NCBI RefSeq assembly: GCF_037975245.1
Contig: NC_092570.1
Span: forward strand, 8,927,001-8,991,000
Reading direction: 5' to 3'
DNA length: 64,000 bases
Origin: Apostichopus japonicus
Lineage: Eukaryota; Echinodermata; Holothuroidea; Aspidochirotida; Stichopodidae
In this document: positions 37,437 through 50,591 of the stretch, in pieces
Numbering within the stretch: position 1 is the stretch's first letter
How the letters are laid out: each line of letters begins with the position of its first letter
The notes under the pieces: model-generated
The model's input: the letters and a program-made list of their open reading frames with translations, nothing else
The model's database searches: none
What the model was told of the DNA's origin: nothing
Program-made: the position numbers and the translations under genes

Positions 37437-37778
37437 GACTCGCCCCAAACCGCGTGCCGCCCTGTGAAAGTTAACTTTCCGTTGCTTGCAACCTTTTCCT
37501 CTTGTTGCTACAAAATGCAGACAGTAATGGAACGTGATACCTTGTTATCTTTAGCTGGACCTGAATGTCCATAGCTGTATCGTTTGTACACTGTGCTGTG
37601 GGTATTGACCGCAGCTGTATGTATTGACTGTACACTAGTGTCTAATTACCACCGGTAGCAAGCTGTGTGTGTATTTTCTGGGATCGATGGTGGTGTCTAA
37701 CATTTCTGTTACACCTCATTCAAAACTAGGTCAGATTACCGACATTAGACGTTTCTTTTTGCGGGAGTCTTCACACCC
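37437..37778. mobile_element. TTAA-type MITE, third copy, opposite orientation
   Basis: Reverse complement of the family at 22187 and 23535, with left end aggcattgaagactc and right end gagtcttcacaccct. The sequence ttaata flanks both ends. It lacks the retro-insertion found in the 22187 copy. Confidence 0.75.
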
Positions 37779-39135
37779 TTTAATACTAGGCCAGAGATAT
37801 TGTGTTCTCTCAATACTTCCTTCAGGTAAATGAAGAATATTTAAAAAATGCAGCTGCATGTTTGATTGATTTCTACAACTTGTATCATTATTTTTCAACA
37901 TTAATTTTCCGGTATGTAAGTGGCAGGTAATTATAACTATGTTCTTAATAGTTTCCAGCAGTGCTTTTATGTGACAACATTCAAAGTCCCTGTCCAGTAT
38001 TCAATCACATAGGGTACCAATTTGTGCAGTATTTTGTAATAGGTCATGATCTTTGCTATTTAAATTTCACATCGTACTCATAAAAATAAACGAAACACAA
38101 ATATTGGACTGAATATCATGAAAATTACTGAAATAAAATGCCGGGAAATGCAGACCGATGTTTTTCATCTATGGGAATATAAGATTTCCGATGTATCGAT
38201 CACATAAATTCAGTGAAAATGGTTGATTAAACTGATTTTACAAAATGTTACCTTGATCAGTCATAAGCAACACTAACTTCAATTGATATTTCTCTGTAAA
38301 ATATTGACCATATCTGGCTCTTATCAAGCAAGATTATGAGGAATTGTCTCAAGAAAGAGGTCAATTTTTGCAGAAAATCCTTCATGATTAGGTAGTGATG
38401 AATAATAATAAGAAATAGTGTCTAATCTTATGATATTATTCTTAGTGAACTTAACAGCCATGGAAATACCACAGAAAGATTCTGCCAGCCTTTGCTCATT
38501 CCCGTGTGAAAGTATCAGTTATACATGAAACGTACCCCACGCCCCCAAGGTGCAGGAACCACTGTATAATGGTACAAATATGGCACTAATTTGCATGTAG
38601 ACACCCTTCAAAATTACTTCAAAGGGAAGGGGACTCCCTCCCCCAGGACGTTGATCAGTGTCCTCTATAACAAACTAAATATGGTAACCCCACACGGGTG
38701 CCCTATAGCCTCCTGACATTTGGCTGCCCCACCCCACCTCCCAACCAAAAGAGAACATAGTCAGATGAATGCCCTTTTGTTAAATAAGTTCTGTCGTACC
38801 GCCTAGAAATGAACTGAGCTCCTAAAGAAAGAAGTCTAGCTACTCCCATGCTTCGTCCTTATATTACTGAGGGAGCTGCTGCCTGACATGACTGCCACCA
38901 AATCGGCATTGTTTGCCACCTAGAATATAATACAGCTCCTTCGGAATTTCATATAGCGCCACATTTGTTATTTTCGCCTTGCAATTTGCACCACATTCAT
39001 TATATAGCACCGTATACTATACCGTACCATACTAGTAGGGTATCCATAGTACAGCATCGGTTGTGTACTTCACTAGGCAATCTCAGAGTACAGCAAGAGT
39101 CCTGGCTAAAAAGCACCTCTAAAAGCAAAGTTAAG
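37779..39135. other. Gene-free stretch and NDUFA1 5' region
   Basis: No gene or repeat recognised. The last few hundred bases should contain the NDUFA1 promoter and 5' UTR; no clear TATA box was identified. Confidence 0.4.
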
Positions 39136-42100
39136 ATGTGGGTTGAGATCCTCCCGGGAATTGGTTTGATGGTTGGGTTGATTACCGTTTCTGGGAGCAT
39201 GAATTACTTTTTTCAGAAGTTCCGAAACGGAGGCAAGGTATGGGGTTATCCTACGTTAGGCTTATTCTATTGTAGCCTAGCGTTATGTGATGTTTTCCAT
39301 AGACATGTCTGACTGATTCTGAAGCGGATTCAGGATTAGCTAGGCTAGATAAGGCTGCTAACTTAGGTTCGCCTCAAAAGAGGCCTCCTAGGCATGTCAG
39401 AAAAGCAAATAATGGCTAGGCCCATGCACGAACTCTCGCTGTACGCATCTGTCATATTTCTTTTCGTTTCGTTTATTTCACTTTTTTTTCTTTTTTACAA
39501 TTACATTTACAATAATGAATAATACCAATGTCCAAGAAAGAAAAAATATGAATTGGTTTGAAGCAAAACCAAGTGTTATACTTTTATACTTTTTATTAGC
39601 CTAGCAACAAATTATTTAAACTTTACTATTAGTAATTGCACAGGTTTCTGTTTAAAGAAAACAGGCTTCATTGCTATGAAACAACCTTCATTACTAGCAC
39701 CCATGTCTCTAAGTTGTCACAGCATCTCCTCAGCTCTCATGTCAGACTCATAGGCCACCCTTGTGAAATGGCTTTTTGTGAATTCTGCTACTAATTGGCA
39801 GAACAATACCGGTCAAATTTAAAAATAAAACAGTTCAGGTTTAACCATTTGTTTGTCCAAACAGCCATTTATGTTTCAAACTAGTAGCATGGTGACTTCG
39901 AAGTTCGGACACTTAAGATTTAAAACACCCCAAGACTAAATCTTCTGGTCTAAATCACCAGAAAATATACTTCATATGGTGGGAGAATTGTGTTATAGTA
40001 CGATACACGGCCAAACTTTCTTTCCTGCAAACTGTTTTCACGTTGTTTTCCAAGAAGATTCTTCGTGATTGTGGAACTGGTATTTCATTGCTAGAGTATT
40101 GCGAAGTTCGGACACGCAACCCACAATGTGGCGCTGGTGATAAAATTGGTGGCGCAGTTGCTCTTTCAGTAATTATAACAGACTTCATAGATCTTCGTCA
40201 TTTTATTGACAAATATGAAAGTAATTTCTTGCACACGGGTCATTTTGGAGGGAAAATAACTATAGCTTCGTACTTTTTGGTGAAATTTGGCTCTTGCTGT
40301 AGGTTTTCATGGTGAAATCATGTATTTCTTACGGTGTCCGAACTTCGCAGTATGCCGAACTTCGCAATACTGACTATACTAGTAAAGAATGATCAATATG
40401 TACACTGTGGGCAAGTGCGTAGCCAGGATTTCATCTTAGGGGGCGGAGTCAGTCTATTGGCCTGTTAATGAAATCCAGTGGCTTCTCTCCAGGAATCTAT
40501 ATGATATGGTGGACTTAAGATGCTTCAGGCCATAAACATTTTGTTCAATTTCTGCCCCTATACATAAAAAGCCTACAATTTGGTGGTTTGCATGCCGTTT
40601 TGGATAGAGTGATTTTATTTAGGCTACCGGTGTAGATAGCTCTTCAAAAGTGGGGAGGTCAAAGGGCTTAGATATACTGCTATATGAAATCTGTTGTTAT
40701 TTTATGTGATTAAGCATTAAACTGTGAGTCTCACCGCAAACTGCTCATGGCATGAATATTCAGTCTACATCTGAATATTTTTTCCACAACAGGTAAAAAA
40801 TTTGTGACAAAAATGAGAAACTATAGTCAGTGATTAATTTATCTGGTAAAGCATCGCTAAATTTATGCACAATGGGCTAATTGCTATATAAGTGCAAAGA
40901 TGCAAGTAGTTTTTCTACTAAGAAACCATAGTATTTAATTTAAGTTTGTAGCCTTGAATTTGCTATGCCAAATTTTTGACACAAAAGTATTCTGTGATAA
41001 CAGTGATATTGAATTTTTGCTATCCTGTATACATCCAGCTTTTGTTCAATTATAAAGAAAAGGTCAATCATCATTTCAAATGTTTGCCCTGTAAGACCTA
41101 GTTCCTTTAATGATGCTGCTTCTGTTTGAAGTTATAGATATATAGAGATATGATAGTGTCCATCATATGTACTTATTGTAATTTTGTAGACCAAACACCT
41201 GTATTAATTTTCTGTACATCAGGAATAATCTATATAGTATCACATTTGCAACATGCTTAGAAAATAGTCAAGTTGCTTTACAAGTGTAAAGATGTTTAGC
41301 AGTTTTCTACACAGGAACCGTAAATATTCAATGAGAGAAAAAATGCTACAAAAAATTATGAACGTTAAATTATTTCCTGTACATGTGAGAGAATAAATTT
41401 GAATTGAGGTGAAAACATCTTGTCATTATAAATATTGTCCTATTTGTCTGTTTAACGGTTCTGTTTCACTTTGCAGTTACAAAGAGAAATCAAGTCCTCA
41501 TTTGACTGGCACTTGAAGAAGAGAGATGAAAAACTATCTGGCAAATATTACAATGTCAAGGTTTGTGTATTAAGCTGTATGGTAGCCGTACTGTATTGAA
41601 GATGATATAACATGTTGTAAACAAATATAGTCCAAGGTATGGTAGATCCTTATCATGTAAAGTCAATAATTTGGGAACAGTTCTGTATTTAACCTATATC
41701 CAGTATTCAATACATATATGGCGATGATGAGCGATTCACCATCAGAAGCTCCAAAATAACCTTTTAAAGAATTGGTAGGGATTTTACAGATGATTCTGTG
41801 TTCTAACATCCACCAAACCTGATGATTGCAATTGACAACTGTTTACATGCTCAATATATAAAGATTTGATTGGTGCCTGGAGTATCTGCAGCAAGTCAAT
41901 CTAATATGTGAATTGTCACTTAATCATTATTGTGATTCAACTGAGCAAGGCAGATTCCCTTGAAGCCAATTTGTGAACTTTTTGTGTTAACATGCCCAGT
42001 TTCCAAAACACAGGGAAAGTGTGAGTGCATGCCATCGTTCTATATAGCTAGTTTTAGTTTGTAACGTTGTATATGCTGAGAATGGAGTGAGAGCAAGTAG

Positions 42101-43185
42101 TACTTATACACACATATTAAATGCTAAACGGCATAAGTACATCTGAAGGTTATTGCCATTCCGTGGGATGATCCAAGGCCTGAAGCCCCATTGTTTTCAG
42201 TTGCTTTAGCTACGTGAAGTATATAATGCAACGTTTCAAGCAGTACATGCTGGAAACTTAACTCTTGTTGATCGCCCTGTGTAATCATGAAGCATATGAA
42301 TTTCAAGGCCTCACCATATGGTTATTGTACTTCCTTGATGGTTTGGTTGTGTTCTGTAATTATTCCTCATCACATGAAGAGTTGTCTTCACTGATAGGAT
42401 CATGTCTTAAATGATGGGATCATATCTTCACTGATGGGATCATGTCCGCACTGATGGGATCATGTCTTCACTGGTGGGATCATATCTTCACTGGTGGGAT
42501 CATATCTTCACTGATGGGATCATATCTTCACTGGTGGGATCATATCTTCACTGGTGGGATCATATCTTCACTGCTGGGATCATATCCTCACTGGTGGGAT
42601 CATATCTTCACTGGTGGGATCATATCTTCACTGGTGGGATCATATCTTCACGGGTGGGATCATATCTTCACGGGTGGGATCATATCTTCACGGGTGGGAT
42701 CATATCTTCACGGGTGGGATCATATCTTCACTGGTGGGATCATATCTTCACTGGTGGGATCATATCTTTACTGGTGGGATCATATCTTCACTGATGGGAT
42801 CATGTCTTCACTGATGGGATCATGTCTTCACTGATGGGATCATGTCTTCAATGATGGGATCATATCTTCACTGATGGGATCATATCTTCACTGGTGGGAT
42901 CATATCTTCACTGATGGGATCATATCTTCACTGATGGGATCATATCCAGTGGATTGCAATATATGAGGACCATCCACTAAAGTTTATTGATGATGTTCGT
43001 CAAGCTGAAAATTGCATGCATCGAAAATTATGTTACAAACGGAGCTTATTTCACAATGTATTACTTCAACGTTTCTCTACACAGATTCTCAATGCAGACA
43101 GTGTTTCGTCTGTCATGTTGTCGTTGAAAATAGCATTTCTTCTTTTTTTCAGGGATTAGAATATCTACCTGCAAAAGCTCCATAG
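39136..43185 (+). CDS. NDUFA1: NADH dehydrogenase [ubiquinone] 1 alpha subcomplex subunit 1, three exons
   Basis: Exons 39136-39237, 41477-41560 and 43153-43185 give a 72-residue protein ending in TAG. It begins MWVEILPG (MWFEILPG in human), then a single membrane helix (about residues 9-27), FRNGGK, and after the first junction the DWHLKKRDEKLSGKYYNVKG segment and GLEYLP (GLENID in human). Length and exon layout match the family (human 70 residues). NDUFA1 is a supernumerary subunit of mitochondrial respiratory complex I, a one-helix protein of the membrane arm needed for assembly. No cleavable presequence is present, as usual. Introns are long for so small a gene (2.2 and 1.6 kb) and carry a repeat element and a minisatellite. 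Confidence 0.95.
39884..40375. mobile_element. Possible small inverted-repeat element with CGAAGTTCGG motifs (NDUFA1 intron 1)
   Basis: The motif cgaagttcggacac occurs near 39898 and 40103 in one orientation and as gtgtccgaacttcg near 40336, with a further ccgaacttcgcaatact at 40358-40374. The arrangement suggests terminal inverted repeats, but the exact ends and target duplication are unclear. Confidence 0.45.
42385..42948. repeat. 20-bp minisatellite, about 28 copies (NDUFA1 intron 2)
   Basis: The unit is tcatatcttcactggtggga with a few variant bases (gatggga, cgggtggga, catgtc). Because 20 is not a multiple of three, the array is open in all three plus-strand frames and yields long false proteins. 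Confidence 0.95.
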
Positions 43186-43385
43186 TGAAACACTGAGGTT
43201 GTGAAGATAGCAGCAGCAGCGGCTAACATGGACAAGCAGAAGGATGCAGACACTTCCCTTCTGCTAGGACCTGCTCTCACAAGAAGATGAAATCAGCACA
43301 TTTATTTATGGTCCCTTCTTTAAAGTATCTCGATAATAGATTTTAAAATTTAATAAGAACATCATTGAAACTCTGACATTCACAG

Positions 43386-43502
43386 AATAAAGATTCTTGG
43401 TTAGACTCCAAGGCAGCTTGGGAATGACTGACTGGCATCAGGGTGGAAACAATGACTTTAATTACTTCAGTGCTGTGTGAGATGCGATGAATTGTAAATA
43501 AA
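43386..43502 (+). terminator. NDUFA1 poly(A) signals
   Basis: AATAAA occurs at 43386-43391 and 43497-43502, about 200 and 310 bases after the stop codon, giving a short 3' UTR. Confidence 0.6.
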
Positions 43503-43519
43503 GATTATTTACTCTACGG

Positions 43520-44579
43520 TCTTCATCTAGACATGTCCTCTTTCTCTGCCTTTGTTTCGATTTCAAGGAAGCTCCTGAAAAGCAACTACAGGTGTTTTGA
43601 TCTCATTTGTGTTTCGGTATCATGAGTTGTTCATAACTAAATTAGTCAAGCCACTTGTTATAGCATTAGTTGGAATACTCATAATAACTCAAGTTGAAGA
43701 CTACCTCCTCCTTAAACAGCAACAAGAACCACAAAAACTCTTCTACTTTTTCGTTATCTAGTTTCATTCATTGACAAGACTGAACACTTAAACTCTAAAT
43801 ATTACATCATTAGCAGCGAATAATTAATCAAGTATCGCATCGCAAAGTGGTCAACTTGCTGTACACGTCCAAAGATGTATAGCATTTCTTGTACACTTGA
43901 GCCATAGTATTTTGTAGGAGAAAACTTACACAAAAATGTGAACACTAACTTATTCCGTGATTAGTGCTGGAAAGTTTCATTCATAACTTAAATGCCTTAA
44001 ATTCTTTTGCTAGTGTTGGTGCAGAAATACTGAATTTGTTATAACATTGTTTAATACAGACATTGTTTCCAATTACATAGTGTGCATTCAGCATGACAAT
44101 ATTTAAGAAGAAGATCATGCCTCATGGATAAAATGGGAACCACAATGTCTTCCAACAGAAGTAAACTTTTCTCTCCTATCTGGAGGGACTCTTGAGATAT
44201 TTACATTAAAATCGCACATATGGTCGACTCAATCAACAACAATGCTTTCACTAGATTGCCCTGTCATCGAAACTTTCCTTCATAATAAGTATTCTTCCCT
44301 TTATATCCCATTTGTTTGCAGGGGGGGGGGGGTAAAAGATTTATCAAAAACTGCAACTCAATGATAAAGTCCACAGAGGACTTTCCTAGTAATAATATAT
44401 CATGGATACAATTTTTTCGCCAGCTGTTTGGTACTATTCTTATCTAATAGTCTTCTCCTTCAGTCTTTCTCGTAGATTTGCTGATGGGCTGAAGTCTTCA
44501 AGAATTGAAAGAATACTTCTCTTGATAAACTGACACTTGCTCATTGCCAATAATAGCTCATATTGCAGATAATTTATGT
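43520..44579. other. Gene-free stretch
   Basis: No gene recognised. A run of G lies at about 44322-44333. Confidence 0.4.
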
Positions 44580-45225
44580 TTTTTTTATTTCTTGCCGAAG
44601 GCAGAAGGACTTGTTGATTCCTTGACGAAGGCTGAGGGAATCTATGGGTGATGGCATGTGTGTGTGTGTGACACTTTTTCTTGCAAACACAATATCTCAA
44701 GAACTAAACGGATGAACTTCAAACTTAGAATGTGGGTAGCCCTTAGTAAGTAGATGTTCTCTGTCCTTTTTCATGGAGGTCAAAGGTCATTTGAGATCAC
44801 CAGAGGGCAAAGGCTGAAAACCTTGTAAACACGGTATCTTAAGAACTAAAGCTGCTTGAACATTAAACTTGGACTGTTGATAGCCCTTGGTGAGCAGATG
44901 ACCCCTATTGTTTTTCATGGAGGTCAAAGGTCATTTGGGGTCATCAGAGGTCAAAGGCTGAGAACCATGTAAAACACGATATCTCAAGTAGTGAAAGTTG
45001 CTTGAACTATAAACTTAGTATGTTGGTAGCCCTTAGTGATTAGATGTTCTCTATCCTTTTTCATGGAGGTCACAGAGGTCAAAGGCTGAACACTTTGTAA
45101 ACACAATATCCCAAGAAGTAAAAGTTGCTTGAACTTTAAGCTTTGTACGTTGGTAGCCCTTGTTGATCAGATGATACCTATTGTTTTTCATGGAGGTCAA
45201 AGGTCGTTGAAGGTCAATTGTTGGT
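44580..45225 (+). repeat. Dispersed tandem repeat with DR1-like AGGTCA pairs
   Basis: It starts with a hairpin-like gattccttgacgaaggc region and a GT run, then about four units with aacacaatatctcaagaact and catggaggtcaaaggtcatt. Perfect AGGTCAAAGGTCA copies lie at 44777-44789 and 44931-44943. Confidence 0.8.
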
Positions 45226-46479
45226 TAAAGTCAGAGTAAGACTAATTACACAGAAGTGAAGTTTGTTTGATATTCGACCCTCTTTGCTCATTACTCAATT
45301 CTGCAATTTCTGCTCGGCAATTAAGATCGTTAGAAAATCTTGTATCTGAAGTTTCTTCTCATATTTCTTCTACATACAGACACCTTTTTGCAGTGTTTGT
45401 ACCCTTACAATATAACCAGTGGCTGTAGTCATTGATTATCTCTGGCCAAAAATGAGTTCAAAAGATTATCCAGGTGAATAGTTGTTATTATCATCACCCT
45501 CAACTTTTCCCATCATGCCTTGTGAATGCAAAGTAGACATTTGCCCTTCTCTGCACAAACGGATCAGGGCTGGCATTGTTATTAAGTAGTGTGGCTAACT
45601 AGGTACTTCCCTATAAACAAACTGAGGTTGAGGTGTTCTTCAATTGTTATTTCCTCTTTACCTGTAATATCATATCAGTATAAATGCTTTGTTGTTTTGC
45701 AATTTCTGTCCTGCATGCTATTTTGGTCTTTCAATCTCCTGTTGATACTGCTAGCCTAACATACTAGACATTAAATTTCAAGTACTGTGTAGTCAGCTGC
45801 ACCTCCAATACATAGAGTTATCCCCTTCAGTGTCTTTGTTTTCTCCTACACACATTTACATGCAAGCAGTTGTCTTCATGTACAAATATTTTCTTTCTCT
45901 ATATGTATCACATTTCGAATGCTTCAGTTGATGGCCATATATCAGAAGAAACATGCAACAACTAGAATTGTCCACTTATTAAAAAAATTGACACTTTTGT
46001 TTAAATTTGACACTTTCTGTCGGTTCCTTTCCTCAGCAAATGAACAAGTGATGATATTAATATTTTGGCTCTTTTTTTTTTCAAAATTGAAATAAGGTAA
46101 ATGTCAGGAATCAAAAGAGGTATTCTGTAAAATGGAAGGCTTCAGCAGTTCACGATCCAGACAACATTGAAAACAATAATTGCATATCTTAAAACTATCC
46201 AGCTAATCCCCTGGTGTAGCCTAGAAAAACCTATCAACCTTGTGCTACAATTTGTACAAAGTGTAAACCTATTGGCCAAAACTTGCCCAGAACATGCATT
46301 AAATCAAATATGATGGCGCCAAGCTGTTCCCTCGGTTAAAGTGTTTTCATTTCTGAACTACAGCCTGAACCATTCAAATTTAGTGCTAAAAATTGACTTA
46401 TTGAAACCATGCATCTCAATAAGGAGATATGACGATCCAAGCATGTTGGTACCCACTCCTACTTTTTGGTTTCGATGAT
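45226..46479. other. Gene-free stretch
   Basis: No gene or repeat recognised. Confidence 0.4.
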
Positions 46480-46850
46480 AATCGTAACCTTTGCATTCAT
46501 GATGGCCTATGCGTGTATATGTGTGTGTGTGAGTACGTTTGTGACGCCCAGCTTGTAAACCTTGTAAACGCGATATCTCAAGAAGGGAAGGTCAGAACAA
46601 TTCATATTTGATGTGAAGAAGTACCACATTGAGTATGAGAAGCAGTTGTTTTGGTGGAGGTCAAACGTCATTTGGGGTCACCAGTGGTAAAATTGTGTAT
46701 ACCTTGTAATCACGATATCTCAATACTGGAAGCTTGGGCCGACCTCTAATTTAGTGTGTAGAAGTACCACATTAAGTTAAAAAGCCTATTGTTTTTGGTG
46801 AATGTCATTTGGTGTCATAGTCAAATCGTGAAACCCTTGTAAACATGTAC
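46480..46850 (+). repeat. Dispersed tandem repeat, AGGTCA family
   Basis: A GT run is followed by two to three units with cgatatctcaagaagggaag and ggaggtcaaacgtcatttgg. The half-sites here are diverged. Confidence 0.7.
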
Positions 46851-47064
46851 ACCCTCACTATACATTACGTCAGATTCATGAAAAGAACTGCTCATGTTAC
46901 ATCATCGAAACCACAATGCATTTTGCATTCTGGTTTCACACTTAATCAGGTACTGATCGTAAATTATGTACATCTCATAACCAAATCTCTTCACAAAACA
47001 ATCTTCTTTAACAATACGACATTGACAAATCATTTTACCACTCATGGCAATATCTCTAAATGTA

Positions 47065-47335
47065 TCAGTAAGCTTTACCTATGCTATACCATGGAAAATA
47101 GCAGAAAACTTCAAAGGCTACCCATTGGATAAAAGTGAGCTCTACCTATGCTATACCATGGAAAACAGCAGCAAACTTCCAAGGATACACATTGGATAAA
47201 AGCGAGCTCTGCCTATGCTATACCATGGAAAATAGCAGCAATGCTACACATTGGATAAAAGTGAGCTCTATACCTATGCTATACCATGGCAAAAAGCAGC
47301 AAACCTCCAAGGCTACCCATTGGATAAAAACTTCA
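47065..47335. repeat. ~66-bp tandem repeat
   Basis: About four units with ctatgctataccatgg, aaaatagcag and cattggataaaa. The open frames at 46845-47365 run through it and are not supported as genes. Confidence 0.8.
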
Positions 47336-49129
47336 CAGACTTTGCACACATTTGTAATTTTATAATTCATCAGATGTGTGGCAGCAAATAACATGATTTT
47401 CCCAAGATGTAAATACTGCATCCATGTACTAAAGATTGAGGTCTATGTCTATTGATTACAGTTTCATGTGAGATGTCTCCATCCTAACCCCCTCCCTTCC
47501 CACCCCTGAAAACCTACCCCCCCCCCCCCCCCATGAAGACTTGTCTGAAATATAAACATTGGGATTGACATCAAACCTGGAATGCACAACTCAAAACAGG
47601 ATATCTATAATTGGAACCAAGATCACCTTCTTGGTTCAAACGATTCTCCAGGAAGTGTTTCGCACACCACTTACAACATGTATTGCTAAATTTACTTCAC
47701 TATTTAACTGAAAGGTGACTTTCTCATGTCAAGAACTTTTTCAATTCATAAAGACTTCTCAGAACCGGAGTAACTATTCGTTGTAGCCTTAATGATTTAT
47801 TATAACTTTCGCAGTTAGCATTAAGTTAAACCGTTTTTAGAATACCTGCATAGTTCCGCTCTTTAATGCTCTAGCAGAACTGCCAACCGAAACACAAAAG
47901 TTGTGAGATTTACGATTTTCCATCCTTAAAAAATCGGGACACAAGGGCAAAAAAAGGCAGAAGTAGGCACAATTGAATTATATCAAGATAATCAAATAAA
48001 ACTTAAAGTAATTTTGGTTAGGCATGTCCCCTATGCAACATTAGAGGCTATGTAAAAGTAAACTGTTGAACTAAAGTAAGCACTGTAAACGCAATGAAAG
48101 GGATGACAGGGATTTCCCCCTAACACAGCCCATTACTGATCACAATCAACAAACTTTTTAGATATCCAAATTTGGCAGTCATTGCGTTAAGAAACAGGAT
48201 ACCCCTAGTGAAACCGATCCAGTGGGCTAGTCTGCCTTTGGAAAAGCAACTCGATACGTTTCCCCCAAGAAGATTTAAGTGTTGGTGATATCGCCGTGTA
48301 AACTATATTGACTGTCTGCGTTTCTTCTTTAATGCTAATTTTCTGCAGCATAGGCTTAGAAAGATACTCTTTTAACTTTTACCTATGAAAGAATAACATC
48401 CTAATTAGAATTTGTTTTTATGTCTTTTTGCGATGTCTGAGATATTTATTACATAGATGGAATTGCTAGTTAATAACCTTATAAAACTGAAAGCAGCAGC
48501 AGTTATGACATAGTTTGCATATTTACTCACTGAAAAAGAACTGATATTGTTTTGCTTTCTTTTCCCTTTAACTGTGCTTACCTTGGATTGGATAGGTTCC
48601 AATTTTACTTTTCAAAGGATGTGAAGTTAATATATCAGTGACTGTTTATGTGTTCATAATTGTGATACATCCCAATTTTGAAGTAGAAAATAGCAAATAT
48701 GTAAGAAGTGTTGACATCACACCAGTTGCTTGAAGCTTTCATGTTTGGTTCAAAACTACACATGTTGTTGACCTCAGAAAAGGGCATGTAGGAATGGTAT
48801 GCTCACAATGTCCCACTTTGTAGTGGAATTTGAGACATGCATTCACATAGCAAGTCTACTTGATAACTCCTCAGCTATGGTATGTCTAGTGCTTAGACTA
48901 CAATTTGATACCTTTTATGAAGGTATGACATTTCTGTACCTTCCTGAAAACTGAACTACATCCACATTGGCATGTTACCAAGATTGCAAATATTTTAGCA
49001 ATTTTAGAATTGTCAGTGTAAAGTGGTTTAAACTCTGTATGATTGGCAGTAAATCTGGTTTGTCCCTTCAGAACCACTGTACAAATGCAACCAGTAACGA
49101 AATACAAATCTCAATTTGATGTTGCTTGA
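47336..49129. other. Gene-free stretch
   Basis: No gene recognised. A poly-C run lies at about 47517-47532. Confidence 0.4.
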
Positions 49130-49428
49130 CAGTCGCGTAGCCAGGAATTTACCAAGGGAGGGGCGAACCTGTACGCAAACTATCAGAGCCGTAGATTCTG
49201 CATTGAAAACTATCTAAGCCTAGCGCCACCATGAGTTGGCGCGAAGCGTACAGAAAATTTTGGGGCTGAAAATGTCTCCCAGATCGCTGGAAATGGCACT
49301 TCCCAGGCCTTGTAAGTTGCATCTTAGCTTGAAATTACTAACGATATCATAAAAACATACAAAAAAAATATGCTCAAGGGGGGGGGGGCGGTTGCCCCCT
49401 TTGCCCCCCCCCCTTGGCTACATGCCTG
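49130..49428. mobile_element. hAT-like MITE, ~300 bp
   Basis: The left end cagtcgcgtagccagga and the right end ccttggctacatgcctg are imperfect inverted repeats. The flanks share tgcttga. The internal gcgccaccatgagttggcgc and tctcccagat segments link it to 7435 and 33666. A truncated relative of the left end lies at about 40427. Confidence 0.65.
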
Positions 49429-49485
49429 CTTGACACGTACAGAGAGACAAGGGGACATCGAGTGATACAGTCAATGGTAAGAAAG

Positions 49486-49491
49486 TTTATT
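49486..49491 (-). terminator. AATAAA poly(A) signal for the reductase gene (possible)
   Basis: AATAAA on the minus strand, about 1.1 kb after the stop codon at 50592. No nearer signal stands out, so the 3' UTR may fill 49470-50591. Confidence 0.35.
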
Positions 49492-50591
49492 GATTACACT
49501 GTTACCAGCATAGACATGATTGGAAGTACAAGCAAGATACAAGCATTATCAAAACATGCAATTATACAAAAGATAAAAAGAACGAAGAGAAAAAAAATGA
49601 AGGAGCACCAAGGAAGAGCATAAAAATTGTGCAGCAGGAAGATCATGAAGACAAAAGTTTGGATGATACTTATAGTTTAGTAAAACTGAATTGACATAAT
49701 TCAGCATTTGTATGGAATGGATTATTGCAATAAACATTATTACCATCTAGTCATCTTTTAGCATTCCTATAAAAAACAACCAAACTTTTGGAATAGTAAA
49801 ATCAAAGGACTGAGCCTTCAAAATAGGATAAAAAGTAGAAATATATTTCATACATTGACAAGGTCCGCCGATGGAACCATTACAGTAACGTGTGGAATGT
49901 ACATAAAACATTGACACTGTAAATAACATGCTAGTGTTGTTAAATAGAAGAGAAAAAGAGTCGTTTGACGTATAACCTTACGAGAAGTGATGATACATAC
50001 AAGCATTACTATTACTGTGTGCAATACTTCAGAATGTGGATTAGGATTGGATCCCATTTTGTTCAGCTGTGAGAAAAGCTGTACTTTTAGGCACAGAGTG
50101 AAAATCGTAAACAAAGTGAATAAGACAAGAGTTGCATAACCTTCCATTAAATGGTACATATAGGTACTATTTACACAACAACCAAAGTGTGTTGATCGCC
50201 TCTAATACTGGGCTTCTTTTTTTTCTTTTACATTTTTGGCCTGAAATATTTTTTTCAGTTTTAATGCCTTAAAAATTGTAAATGGGTTATCAAAAGAAGC
50301 TTCCTTCATTTTCAGTTCTTGGATAAATTAAGCACCGTTCCTTATTCCAGTGACAGGAGATATTCTTTGCATCGGCATCGACAATGGGTGATGTGCAAAT
50401 ATGGACGGCTATGATACCTTTTAAACTTAAGACCCCAACGCATGTTAGCCTTCCATATCTGTCCATGCTTTGCAGTTTAATTTGTAGAGACAAAAGAGTT
50501 TCCTCATTTGTCTTTGCATTGCATGCAGCTTACAAACTCATAAAAGGTTAGTCAAGTTGGCCTAGCTCCTAGAAACCTAGGATTCTCCATC

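Noticed and set aside
42442-42834. Three overlapping Trp/His/Ser-rich frames
   Set aside because: Shadows of the 20-bp minisatellite in an NDUFA1 intron.
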